Origin: Colius striatus
Lineage: Eukaryota; Chordata; Aves; Coliiformes; Coliidae
Length of the DNA stretch: 64,000 nucleotides
Assembly (NCBI RefSeq): GCF_028858725.1
Contig: NC_084768.1
Coordinates: 5,940,164-6,004,163, forward strand
Direction of reading: 5' to 3'
A program made the translations under genes and the position numbers. The notes below the pieces were generated by a model. That model had not been told where the DNA came from. It worked only from the letters and a program-made list of their open reading frames with translations, and searched no databases. This document shows, piece by piece, positions 49,601-63,000 of this stretch. How positions within the stretch are numbered: the first letter of the stretch is position 1; each line of letters starts with the position of its first letter.

Positions 49601-52600
49601 AAGCTTGTAGAATAGGATGGATGTTCACAGACTGTATTGTTGGAAAAGGCCTTTATTAAGTGTAATAGGTAAATTCTCTTTTTAATCACCCGATGATATA
49701 ATTTCAAAGACTTGGGCACCTGCTATAGGATGATCAGAACCACTTCCAGCAACTGCTTTGATCTCAACAAAGTCTGAGAAGGCTGTATCCATCAAAGTTG
49801 GCCTTTCTTTCTGTTTTTGTGGTGATGCAACAGGTTTTTTGGTGGAATAAGTTTAGATCTAATGCCTCTTTGGTGGACCACGGCTGGATACTGCACTGAA
49901 AAAGTCCAATAGAGAATTTAGGCAGGTAGGTTTGTTTTTCCACATCTGAAGTTTATGATCTTTAAAACTCATCTGTTAAGGAATCAAAAGTTATTCTGAT
50001 TCTGTAACTATCTGTGTTTACCTTCAAGTATGTGCAGATCACATCCATTTTGTGGGCTTTATGTTAGTCTTATTGTTTCAGGAGTATGGATGAGACTATG
50101 AGCTTTATTTTTATTATTGAGGACTTTTGTCATAAAGAATGGTTTGAGGGGGAAGGAAATTCATCAGCTGTGTTTCAGGCCAATAATACCTGCGTGTGTA
50201 TCCAGGCATTTTGGGATCCATGTTTTATGGGACTATCACAAAGTTTAGAGAGCTCTGTTGTGTAGCATGGAAGTGGGAGCAGAAAAGATCCTTTATGCGG
50301 AAAAGTCTCACAGATTGTGAAAACAGGCATTTCTTTAATGTTTTTGGCTCAATCACTGCATAAAAAGTTAACTAACTTTTCAGATGATTGAGCTGCTTAA
50401 GTCTCAGAATGGACCCTTTGTGCTTCCTGTCCCAATTAGGAATTAATTTTTAATTATATCAGCTGAGCATTTTTTATTATGAGCACTTGTATAGCCTGAG
50501 GCCCCTGACTGTTCTTTTGACAATGAATAGCACTGGTTTGTGTAATATTGTCTGTCCTGTGACATTCTGCATCATCGATTGTTTCTTGTCTTCGTTACAC
50601 GAGTATGTTAAATAAGTGTTGGTGGAAAACCTGGTGTAATTTTGATTAACACTCGATGTGTTTACTTTTCTCAATCATTTAGACACATTTCAAGAGTACT
50701 AAACTATCACTTACTGAGCAGTTTCTTCCTCAGTGCCTTGGTTTGCTGTTAAAGGTTTTCGCTTGCATTAGGAACATTTTGCAGCTCTGGAAAGAGGGCT
50801 GGCAGCTTGAGGGATAGCCCTGATAAACTAAGAATGTTACTCCCATGGTGGAAAAATGGCAAGTATTGCCTTTGAAGTAGTCTTTGACATGAAAATGCAT
50901 CAAGTGTTCTTTTCTTTAGATTTGGACTAATAACTGAGCAAAGCCAAATCTCCACACAGGCCTATGTGCTCGGTACAGCAAGAACTCCTGTTGATTTTAC
51001 TGAGACTTTATCTAGCAGAATTTGGCCCTGGACATTTTTTCTGTCTTCAGTCCAACCAAGTCTAAGTCAAAGAGCTACTGACAATAGGAAGTCTTTTTTG
51101 GTGTGTAATACATGAAAAAGCAGTATGACTCAATTGAAACAAACAACAAGTTTATTGTCTGGGATCTGTTGCCAAAGCAGCACTTACTGTATGTGTAGGT
51201 GGAAATTGCACTGTGTATTTTGAAATGCAGTTTAATAAAGTTACTTCCTCTTTACGTCCTTTATGTCTTCTCTTTACGTCCCCTACGTCTCCTCTGAGTT
51301 GTGGATTCAGGCCTTGAGCTCCCGCTGCTGCAGTGGATGGTGTCAGAAGCAGAGCAGGGGGACTCGGTGCTGCCTCTGAACTCACCACAGTGCCTCCTGG
51401 GCATTAGGCAGAGGGGTAACTGAAACCTAAATGTATGCTGGGTGCTTGTAGTGTGGGCGTCAGGAACTCAGAGGGAAAAGAATAAAAAAGCAAGTTTCTG
51501 CGAGTTATACCCTTTTCACAGAATCTCAAGAGGTAGAAGGGACCTCGGAAGATCATCCAGCCCAACTCTAAATCGCTGGTGATTTGTTGGAATCTTGCCA
51601 AGCCGGGGCACTGGGGCAGTTTTCCAGGAGCTGGCTTGAGACTATGTTGGAGTTGAGGTGGCACAGCCCAGTCTCCTCCAGTCAGTGCACCTGGAAATGA
51701 GACCCTATTTCTCTGCAGAAGGGCTGTGACCATGCAGGGGCTATCCCGGTCAGGGCTGCCTCCCTTTCACCTGCATTGGCACAGCTGCAGGCTGTAGCTC
51801 CTGTGAGGAGAGCATGGGTTGCACATGTTTTGTAGGACACACACACTTGTGGGTGCTGGGATATGATGTCTTCTGTGGGATGATTGTGTTGCATCTGCTC
51901 TCCAGGTTGCAAGCTAATAGGAGCTGTGACACGTAGTTCTGTTCATGTGTAATATGAAGTCAAATTCACTCCAGTGGCTTTGCGGGGACATATTGACGTT
52001 TTAACAGTTTAGACTCAACCATTGCAGGGAACTGGAAAAAAGCAGTATGTTATGATTTTGTAGTACTATTGATTCATATTTCTCACCAAAGGTAGTAAAT
52101 GAAGTAGATACCTTTATGTTTTGCAGCTGGGGAAGTGGTGGTGCGTTGGGTCAATGTGGTGGGAAGCACAGATAGCCCATGGCCGGGTCCCAGTGGGGAC
52201 TCTTGGCTCACGCTTTGTTTTTTCTCCAGGCCATGTTTCCTTGCTGGCCTTAGCCCCAAGAAGATGACTTTGTTTGAAAATACAGTGAACACATGACTTT
52301 TAAAAATAAGTGTTTGGATGCAAATGATTTGTTTTTAGTGGCTTTCCAGTTCCTGAACATAGGATCTATGTTTAAGCAACAACATCGTTTGTTTGTATTT
52401 CTTCCTTTAGAATGAGCGTATTTCTTCCTATGAAAAATCCTGCCTTAGAGTCAACAAAAAGCAACTTCTTGTGTTTGAAAAAGTGTCAACACATGGTACT
52501 CCCAAATAGCCAGCATTTTGTATTTCAGGAAACACCAGTAGCTGTAAAGCCTAGCAGGGAAACTAGTCTTCTGAAATGCCTCAAATACAAGGAGGAGTTT

Positions 52601-55600
52601 GTAGCATAGGTGATATCATACATTACACAGAAACTGACCAAGCACCTACGCTTACTAAAATGATGGATTTTTTTTTGGTCAGTGCAAGCATAGAGCAAGA
52701 TAACGACCAAAACAGAATGTTAGGGTAGTTCAGACATTGCTTCACTGCATGTCCAATGTGTGTGAGAATACACAGATAAGGATGGAACATCAACTTCTGG
52801 GGAATTAGGAGTTGCTAATTCTAGCCCTTATCATCCTATTTCTCCCTTAGTCTAATCTTGGGTTTCCAGACTTGGTGCTTTGTCCCTGGGTCCACTTTTA
52901 GTCACTCCACTCCTGGTTAGGTGACGAAGTGAAGCAGATTTGTTATCTGTGATCTGTGGTGCCAGCATGGGCAGTGCCAGGAGCTGTGAGGGGCTCCTGG
53001 ATTTGTGCTGAAGTGTTCAGTTGCTGAAATCAGACGATACATCCAAACCCACAGTTTACAAAGGCTTATAAATTACCAGCTGCGGGCAGCTGTTCACACT
53101 GCAGTAAAAACTGCATCTCTGGTACACAAGCCAAATTTTGGGACATGGGAAGTCTGGAAAGTTTAAAATAAAAAGACAGAAAGTTTTGTGGCATGCACAG
53201 TCCAGTGTTGTTCCCCTAAGCTTGTTGCTAGAAATTACTGGCTGGATCTTCATTTAAATTTTGTTTTAAATTAGGCAGATTTTTCCTTACAGTCATTTTG
53301 GTGACCCAGTCCTAGCCAAAAAGAGAGATTTGGCAAAGTTATAATCAACAGACAATAGGAGCAGTGATGGTAGTACCAAGCCTATCAGCCCTGGGCAGAG
53401 GTGACTGTGGCTCTGAGCCCTGTGGCTCTACATAGACCAGTGGTTTTGTTTAAATTGAGTATTTAGGAATACATTACCTGAACCTGACTGCAGAACTCTC
53501 TTATCTCTGCTTATATGACTGTCTCATTTTGCCATTAGGCAAAATAAGAATGCAAAATTCTGCTCTTCAGTGCTGCCTCAGGCCCTGTGCTGAGAAGTAC
53601 TTTAGCTTAACTTCAGCTCCTGCCTCAAGGTGGCCAAGGCCAGACAGCATGGAACCACCTGAAAAAGGACTTTATAGCATTTATGCAGAGTAACGAATGG
53701 TTAGAGCCAAGGACAGCAGGCTGTGGTGTTCAGGATGTGCAATGCCATGTCCCGTGTAAAGCAAAACCCACTGGAGTGCTGGCTGTGTGCACGCGCTTGC
53801 AGCACTCGGGCTCTGCTGAGTCCAAGCAAACTGGGTCACAGGCTCATCTGTTGAATGTGTGCTGTGCTCTGTTCCTTTAATGAAGATGAATATGCAATAA
53901 ATCATGTATGGTAACCAACTCAGAGACCTACTTGTGGCACTATCCCCAAAAGGCATTTCGTAATTTATCCTAACACATGCAGTATGTTTAAAACAGCATG
54001 GAGGGCGGGTTTTGCCCAGCCCACCATTCTCCTTTCAGCCCATGTCTGATATGAAGGATGAAACAGCCCCAGCTTGAGTTGTCTCTTGACGACATCTCAG
54101 CCTTAATCCTTACCATTGTACTCAGCCAGGCTCTTCACACCAAGGGAAAAGCTCCTTCCCTGTGGGGGCTCGGTGCCATGTCCATAGCATCTGGGATTTG
54201 CTTGGAATCTGTACCATTCTCAAGAGGTGGTGGTGCTGATCCTCTGTCTGGGAAGGGTTGTTGTGGTTCCAGGGAAATGTGGTTCAGTGTCAGATGGCCA
54301 ATCATTTAAACATCTTCTCTAGTCAGCTTAAGAAATTACACAACTTTTTATGCTTCCCAGTTGTAAACATTACTATTTCTGCAATGTCATCTCTCTCCTT
54401 CTGCTACATTCCTTCTCCTTTTTGCTCTCTGGCGTGTGTTACTCATGCCCTGCCCCTACGGAACCAATAAATTCTGGATGTGAATTGCCTGTATGTCACC
54501 CAGGGGCCTCGGTTCTGGCGTGCAGCTATGGTCATTCCTCTAAAACAAGCGATGGATGACTGTGATTGCTTCAACACATGCCAAAACGGTTGAGTAACCA
54601 CAACTGCAAGAATAAAATAGCAGAGGGTTGGACTTCTGGTGAATAACACCTGTAGGTTGGCAGACACAGCTCTAGCAAGCCCTGGTCTCCTGCCCACAGC
54701 ACATGAAGCAGCAGTGATGCTGCTTCTCCATTGCACGAGGGTTGGCGAAGCCCTTGGGTTTTGCTGGGCAAGGAGGCCATAGCTGGGGCACAGGCTGGCT
54801 GGTGTCAACAGGTAATAAAAAGTGTTGTCCGTGGAAGGGCGCAGAGTAGTCGGCAGCTTTACCCACAGCATGGTGCGGGTGGCCCGGTGGCCATCTTGCC
54901 ATGGCTGGGGGTGGTGGTGGGACCTGCTGGGAGTCTGCCTTGGAGAGGATTGCATGCTACTGGACCAGCCACAGGTGACATAAAGGCAGGGCCTCTCAGG
55001 TAATTCTTTCCATTTCACTCATTTTTAATCCGAATATCTCAGCAAACTCTGTCTTGAAGGCTGAGGTGAGGCAGAGTGGGAGCAGCACCAGTGTCTGCCC
55101 ACTGGCCAGCAGCATACCCTCTGTTTCTGCTAAGGGCTGCTGTCCGTCCACACAGTTACACTCCATCAAATGAAGTCACTCTGTGGAAACCTGCTTTAAA
55201 ATAGCAGCTGTCACTTAGGAATACCTGGAAGTAAAACCCAGCCAGAATGGGTTTAATTTGGGGTTGTACCAAAGAGGCACTTCTCCAAAGTGTTAACAGG
55301 TTTTTTTCTCTGTAAAGTGTCTCTCAGCACACAGGATGAGTACAGCTTGATGAGGGGGTGTATCACACACACCTCAGACAGGTCAAGAGTATAAACTTGT
55401 ATGTCCCCAGGCACTTGCCCATCTGGCCTGGCGCGCCGTGTCTCCGACAGGCGTCCCTGTGGGTTGCTACAAAGCAGGTCACAGAGGCTCGGTGGGCACG
55501 AAGCCCCAAGCAGCAGCTCACAGCACCTGCTTGTGGGGCATCAAGCCAAGGCTGGGGCTTGTGTCAGGGCTTCACTGGCTGCCCCCGAGCGGCTTCTGAG

Positions 55601-58600
55601 CCACCAGTAGGCAGGAAGCTCATTCATTCCTTTCACGTCACACTGAGGGCCCCGTTTGTACAGCATACTCATTTTTCTCCTTTAGCAGCGCTGCCAAGGG
55701 ACAGCAGCATCTCCAAACTGTCCCCAGTGTTTTCCCTTATTCCCTCTGATGAAGACCAGTTGCTGAGAAGCTGGTTTTCTCCACAGTGCAGCCGTTTCAC
55801 AGTCATCCTTTGATTAAGTTTCTTGATTTATTGTCTCATTTGTTTCCGATACTTTTCTCTCCAACTCGGATCTGTTCATTCCACTTGGCTCTTTCAGGTT
55901 GCATTGTGTCTCACACCTAATAGCTTATGCATCAGCTGATTCCCCTAGTTAGTTTTTCTGCTGGAGTGAAATATCACATCTTCCTTGTACCTGGATTCCA
56001 GTGTTTCATCTTATTGTCACATATTAATTTTCACTCATCAAATTATCTCAATTTCTTAGGAAACTTTAAATAACTTTTTAAAACTCTACTAATTTCTCTT
56101 CCCTCAGCTTTTTTGGGGGGATTTTATTTGTTTGGGTTTTATTTAATCTGGCAAACTCTTTTCTGCAGCACTACTTAACAGCCAGTACAACTTCTTTTAA
56201 CTCAAGTTCCTTTTTAAATTTCCTTCTGGTAGCCGACTACCAGGTGATTTATCTCAAGTGCCATTTTCTTTTCTCCAGAGACTGGTGATTATTAGAAGTG
56301 CAGGAGAGACAAAAAGAGAACTAGGTCTGATTTGAGTTGAAAAAAAGGATCCAATACTTCGAATTCAATATTTCCTAAAGTAGGTTAGAATGGTATTTAA
56401 CTTGTCAGACTCCACATTTCAGCTAGGATATATTGTGCCATTAAATAGCATTTTGAATGTGAGTGAACTGAAATTAGTAACACTTAATTTGCTCCAGCTG
56501 AAACATTTAACTCCTTCTGTCTCATTGTTAGAAGAAGAGATAAGAATCTACAGTAGATGGTGTGCTGTCCCAGAGGTGGTTGTGATTTGGGCTACAGTGT
56601 GGCTTTCTCAGTGTCCTTGTTTAGATTTGTTTAAATGCATGGTTGACTGAAACACTTTCTCTTCTACAGTTGTAGTTTGTGCCTGGTTTAAATGAGTCTG
56701 ACAGTGGTGTGGCTTTGGGTGCAGCAATGGGGAAGAGCCACGTGGACCTGCTTTGTCTTTTCTGAAGCCTAGAGCCACTGCCAATAGATGTCCTTTCAGT
56801 CATTGTAGAGGCCAGAATGGAAAGGAAGCTAGGGGGAAGAAAGAAACAAGTAAAAAGAGCTTTTGTGTCATTCTGTTCTGCATGCAGGTAGCAGCAGTTC
56901 TGGCAAGCCTAGGCTTCTCTGCACTTCTTTCCAGCATTTTCTCTGTATTGCTAGTGCAGCAAGGGGAGAAGCAATAGGGCTCCTGCACAGCATGCTGGAA
57001 AATGATTATGCAGCGACTTCACGTCTGGTCTCGTTTTAAAGGTTCCCGTGAGTGTCTTTTTTCTTGAAGTTAAAAAATATCATCTGTCATTAGGCATTGT
57101 TGGTTTATTTACTATTATGATGTGCCATACTGTTGCCATCATCCAGTAACGTTTTGTTTTACTGACAATACAGAAAAACCTAAGTGGCAGACAGATTTTG
57201 CTGTCTGGTGTTGGACTGCAAACCTTCCACCCTCAGAGATGGGTTTTCTAGGGAGGCTTTCTGTATGCAGATCTCCTCTGCTTGGCCCATTAACCAGAGT
57301 AACAGTATGTGCATTCTACTAATGAGGAGTTACACTATGCAAACAGCAGCCTCTAAAGGGAACAAGGGATCAGAGCAGCATGTATTTCTGGTGCCAGAAA
57401 CTATCTGCCTTCATCCAAATTCCCCACACATCACTTTAGAATAAATAAAGCAAATATGTAATACAACAAAGATCCCTAAAAATGCAGAGTGAAACCTATC
57501 AAATGCAACAGCTAAATTAATTTTTGGTCTTTAGAGCTGTCCCTGCGTAGTAATTTGCAAGATACTTTACAGTCCCATCTGGTGCTAGGTGCTGCCCTTG
57601 TTTCAGTGCTGCCAGCTTCTGCAACGCTGTGGCTCAGATCCACAGAGTTACATGTCTGACCAGCAAGCATTTGGTCTCCACAGGTTCTGAGGCACGTAAG
57701 CACTTGTTTTCTCAATTCTCTGCTGTGGAAAACATGAACCTGTCTTACCTGACACTCAAATTGTCTATACTTTTGGGAAAAAAACCCGTACAAAGAGGAC
57801 TTCTAGAGGCTATAGCATCCAAATATGAAAAACCACTCATAAGCCATTATTATGGAGCAAGGGGAAGAAAGAAAATGCTGTGATTTTTGAAGTAATCTGT
57901 TGATATTCGTTCTTGGGTGTATTGATGGCATTCCAGTCAGCTAAGTAGCCTCGGACCCTGACCCAACAGTGTACGTGTTACAAAGCTCTGAGCAGCACTG
58001 CTGCATGGCAGTGGATCAGCCAACACTTGTATTGGTGTCTTCCTTTATGAGTTTTCTGCATTTTTCAATGCTTGATAGAAAAATTTGTAAAGCTCACCAG
58101 CAGCTACTGCCAGTCACATTTTCTGTGGAAGTAAAGAAGAGGCGAGTAATTCCTTACCAACAGCAGTGAAGTGCATGCAGGTATGGAAGAGACATGAGTG
58201 CATGATGTTCCTTAGCTCAAGAGCTGCCAGCGAAGCATTTCCTGTCCCTGGGTTCAGCTAGACGTGTGCTTAAAGAAGTTGCATGGAGCATCTCTAATAT
58301 ATGAGATCCACTTTTTCTACCAGTCCATCTAAAAGAAAAGTGAAAGGCAACAAAAGTTTGTCCCAGCAGCTCCCCCAGCTCTTCTTTGCTGTGGAGATCT
58401 ACCTTCCCTGATGTGTCTGCTGAGCCTTTGCAAGACAGACATGGAAAAATCAGAATTGCTGCTCCTGGCTGCGTGCCATTTAATAATGATGCTGCATTCC
58501 TTTGCCACCACTGCGGCAATTCAGGCCTGTTGGCAGGGATGCTGCCGAGCCTCTGCCCCGGCTGTGTGCAGTCAGGCTTGTGTTGCCACTGTTTTCGCTG

Positions 58601-60051
58601 ATGGCATATTAATTTGCAAGTGCTGGAGAGGACAGCCTGCCATTCTCTTGGGGATCACCAGCCATGCAAGAGCTGTGTGCAATTTCATTTGGCATTGTAG
58701 TGTGTTGAGAGAGAGAGTCTCCTGCCTGGCCAAGTATTGCTTAAAGAAACACTGAAGGGTTGCAAGAGGAGAGGGGAGCAGGGAACAAAGTATAAGAAGT
58801 TTTTATGCTGCCCAGAAAGCTGCAAAGCCCCAGCATAGCTACTAACCCAGGTTCATTTACAGACCTGCTGTACCTGCTGAGGACCAGCTGGGCAAGCAGA
58901 GGCACAGCAGTCCCAGAGAAGGTGTCAAAGTGAGTGTCCTTCCACAGGAGTATGGCCAGTATAGTAGGAATTAGTTATCAGTTCTAGGGATGGCTGTATG
59001 CTTGGGATGAATGGCAGCCGTAGGGGCTGGAATCCTTCCCTGCCGGATCCCCGACTCGGAGCGAGTGGAATCCACACGTCCCTGGGCAGCCCGTCAGCGA
59101 GTGTGTGCTTATTGCTGAGCCTGCGCACGGATGGATGGCACCAAACTCACTCCACTTTAGAGTCCCACTCTGCAGCTGCATCAGGATGATAGACTCTTCC
59201 AATATTACTGTGATACGAAGTGATTGTGGTGAGCATTTACAAAGCTAAAGGACAATTTTTGTAAATTGCCTTTGGGAGTGTTTTTGTCACGTTCCCATGC
59301 AGATTTATCTTTCCATCGTAACTTGCTGGGGAGTTTCAGTCCTGGTTTGATCTCAGGGATTCAGTTACACAATACGCTGTAGGCTTTAAAATCAGTTGCT
59401 TTGCCTGTACATGCTCATGTGTTAGCTGATTTTTCAGAGGAGGTGATGATGTAAGCCTAGACATCTGAGGTGAAGATAAAGCCCTTGATCTGCCTGTAGT
59501 TTTGGTTAGCTGAAGCGCTTTAGCAACTTGTACTCAAGACAGTAGATTTAAAACTGCAGTGAGTATGCACACAAATATTCCAAAGCATTCCAGAAACCAC
59601 TATGAATAAAATGGAAGTGAATGAGACATGATAGCTCAAAAGTCCTGTGAAATTTGAGTGCAGGACAAGCATTTTAGCCAGGTTTTTGAGATCAAGGCTA
59701 ATGTTTGTAAAGCCAAATGTCTCTGTCTACAGAGCAGGTTGTTTTTCAGGGATTCAGAAGGTTTTTTTAAACCATTAGATATGGCTGGAGTCGGTGCAGA
59801 GAGCGATTTGCTTGCCTGTGTGGACAGGACTCCCATCCTGCTCTCCTTTCCTCACAGGACCTGCAGGGGGGCACACGAGCTTCCTTCTTCTGAGGCAGGG
59901 TGTCAGGGGACAGTAGCTGGGAACTTTTATGCCACATCCAGGGTATTTCATATCCAGAGCCATCTTTCCGAAACCTCACTGGAGTACTTGCTGATGGAGG
60001 CAGAGAGGTGCAGGCTGCAGGAGGCTGAGCACTGGCCTTGCTCTTTTGCAG
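45993..60051 (+). other. LRRC8C: Inferred LRRC8C intron 1, about 14 kb
   Basis: Runs from gtaagc to ctcttttgcag. The first 700 nt are the downstream part of the CpG island; the rest has no recognisable coding exon. A small CR1 tail sits at 51518-51580. Other ORFs, including a 191-codon minus-strand frame at 54443-55018, have no recognisable domain. Additional leader exons are possible but not evident. Confidence 0.6.
51518..51580 (-). mobile_element. Short CR1 3' tail, minus strand
   Basis: The + strand reads cacagaatctcaagaggtag, then aagggacctcggaagatcat and ccagcccaac, the reverse complement of a CR1 3' terminus. The homology fades after about 60 bp. Confidence 0.75.
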
Positions 60052-60055
60052 GACG

Positions 60056-63000
60056 ATGATCCCCGTGACGGAGTTCCGCCAGTTCTCGGAGCAGCAGCCG
60101 GCGTTGCGGGTGCTGAAGCCCTGGTGGGATGTGTTCACGGACTATCTCTCTGTCGCCATGCTGATGATCGGTGTCTTCGGGTGCACGCTACAGGTAACTC
60201 CAGCAGGACGGAGCGAGGCGAGTGCTCTCGGGTGCTGCAAGGGCACCGCAAAAGAGGAAGGTCCTTGGAAGGATGGTGTCACGTCTTCTTTTATCTCTTC
60301 AGTTCACCATGAGCAAAGCAAAAATTTGCTGATCTCAGGATTAAAGCTGTTTAGGTAGCAACATCAAATAACACAGACCAGACTTTTAGCAGCCATAAAT
60401 CAGCAGAGCTGCGCTGAGTCGATGGAGCAGTGCCAGCTGAGATAAGAGCTGTTGATTTGGCTTGTGCACAGATGCCTGTTTTCACCACAGTTTGGCATCA
60501 TAAACCAGATGATTGGCTTAAATTCTTTTTTGTTACCGTTTTTCAGTTTAAAAGTTTGGAAAAGTAATGTTGTGATTTCTGTTTTTCTTTGGCAGATGTT
60601 GATAATCTTTCTGTCATCATGCTTCAGAGATTTGAAATTAATGTGCTTATGTTATTAGCAACCCCCACAACTAATATCGTGCCTCTTCAATTCCAAAGCG
60701 TCTCTGAGGATGCTTACATGTAAACAATTGACGTCACTGCCAATCACCATTAGTTACATTTTGCTAAAGAGCCAAAAGCTAAAAAGAAATGGAAAGTTCT
60801 GTTTGGGATGGAGTCCAAAAAAACAGAAAGTTATAGGACTGGTTCAAACACAGATCTCACGTTTCTTGACATGACTTAGAAATGGACCTAAGGGGACATA
60901 TTGACAGAGCTCGTGTTTCAGGGGAATTTGTTCACCTACATGGCCCAAGATCTTCACATACTATGTCCCAAATTTCATGTGAAATCAGATGTAGTTTTGC
61001 CTGTATTCTCTGCTTTTAAATATTTTCACCTGAAAAGATACGATGTCCTTGTTGAAAAAGCTCTTTATATAGGGCTGAGTTTTGCATCAGTAGCTAAGTG
61101 TTTGGTTAAGCACACAAAGCACAAAGCAGAACATCTGTTATTTTGAAGTTTACCTTTTTGGTTGGATGAAGCACGTGGAAAATAACATGTGGAAGCACTG
61201 CAAAGAATTGGCTTTTTTTTTTGTATGCCAACCTGTTACCAGAGGAGTGAATCCAGGGTGTAAGTAAGGGTGTATCAGAACAGCATTTAAAGACAAAGAT
61301 TAACTGCAGGAGTTTTTGACATGTCAACAGTTACAGCACTGATAGTGTTCAAAACATGTGGTCTCATCTCAGCGTCTCCCTGCACTGGGGTGGATCGCTG
61401 AGGAGGTGATTTTGGTAGCTCTTGTTATATACGCTATGTTTAGTGCTTTCAACAACCATAATGTCAAAGAATATATCTACACTACACACACTTTCTTAGT
61501 TTGGGCTAATCCCAGTTAGTCATTCAGGGCAAATAGCAGAGCTCTTTGGTTTATCACATTTAAAACTCAGGCCTTTAGGGAGCCTTGCACTGAACTCAAA
61601 CTGTTATCTCAAGTTAAACCAAAAGTGATTGGTCCCTGAAGGAACTCTGACATGAGTTTTTTAAAATGTATGGCCATCCCAAATTAAGAAAGTTGCTTTT
61701 CTCTTTGCATTATAGACAGCCTCAAGGACAGAAAGTCAGAGCTACATTTTCCCCCCCAAGCTGTGCGGTATGAGAACTCTATGTATATGTATGAGAAACT
61801 GAACTACAAGTTGTATCTGTGCACACACACAAATGCTGTCAGTTCTCCATTATCCCTGTCTGTCTTTATTGAGACTGAAGATTAAGTATGTCCCAACATA
61901 GACATGCCCACATTAGCCCTTTGTCAGCCAGTTTTGGTGTGCTAGGACGTCACAGTGTGAGCATACAGCCACATGAATGCAGTTATGCTGCATTCAAGCC
62001 TAAGCTATGTTTACATCATGCAGCCAGGGTGAATACGCCTGGCAAGAACAGCCTGTCTCTGGAGAGAGCAATGCAGGAGATCCCTGCTTTTTGCTGGGAG
62101 CATTTTACCCACAGTTTTTGTTTTTCTCGATTACCTCAATGCCCTCTTACTCGAATTATGGAAGGCTAACATAGATGAAAAGAGGTGATCTAGTTTTTGA
62201 CATATAGAGCTAGTGTCAGGAATAGTAGCAGTAACAGCACAGCCTGTGGGGCCAAGTGCCAGGCTATAGGGAGGAATGCCTGGCAGCTGGAGGAATTCCA
62301 GGGACCACTACCCATTGGTACTGCTACCATTGCTTGTACAGCAGTTTAAAAGGTATCTTTTTGTGTGTTTCAGGTCATGCAAGACAAGATAATATGCCTT
62401 CCAAAGCGCATACAGCCTTGCCAAAACCAATCTAATAGTTCAAACGTGTTTAACACAATCCCAGATACAACCCCGCTTCCTCCACCCAGGCCCTCCACCC
62501 CTCCAGCTACGGTGGAAATGAAAGGACTGAAGACTGATTTGGACCTTCAGCAATACAGCTTTATAAATCAGGTGTGCTATGAACGTGCTCTGCACTGGTA
62601 TGCCAAGTACTTCCCCTACCTTGTCCTTATACACACGCTGGTCTTCATGCTCTGCAGTAACTTTTGGTTCAAATTCCCTGGATCGAGCTCCAAAATTGAA
62701 CACTTCATTTCAATACTTGGGAAGTGTTTTGATTCTCCCTGGACGACAAGGGCCTTATCCGAAGTGTCAGGGGAAGACTCTGAAGAGAAAGATAACAGGA
62801 AGAACAACATAAACAAGTCTAATACTATCCAGCCAAGCACCGAAGGCACTTTGGTCAAGACACAGTCTTTAAAATCAATCCCTGAGAAGTTAATTGTGGA
62901 TAAGGGAACAGCTGGGGCATTGGACAAGAAAGAAGGTGAACAGGCTAAAGCCCTGTTTGAAAAGGTGAAGAAATTTCGATTGCATGTTGAGGAGGGCGAT

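Noticed and set aside
54443-55018. 191-codon minus-strand ORF
   Set aside because: No domain, low-complexity composition, overlapping frames, and no splice or promoter context; left as chance.
60038-60055. Upstream in-frame ATG for LRRC8C
   Set aside because: It lies in the intron 1 acceptor tract; the conserved MIPVTEF start is at 60056.
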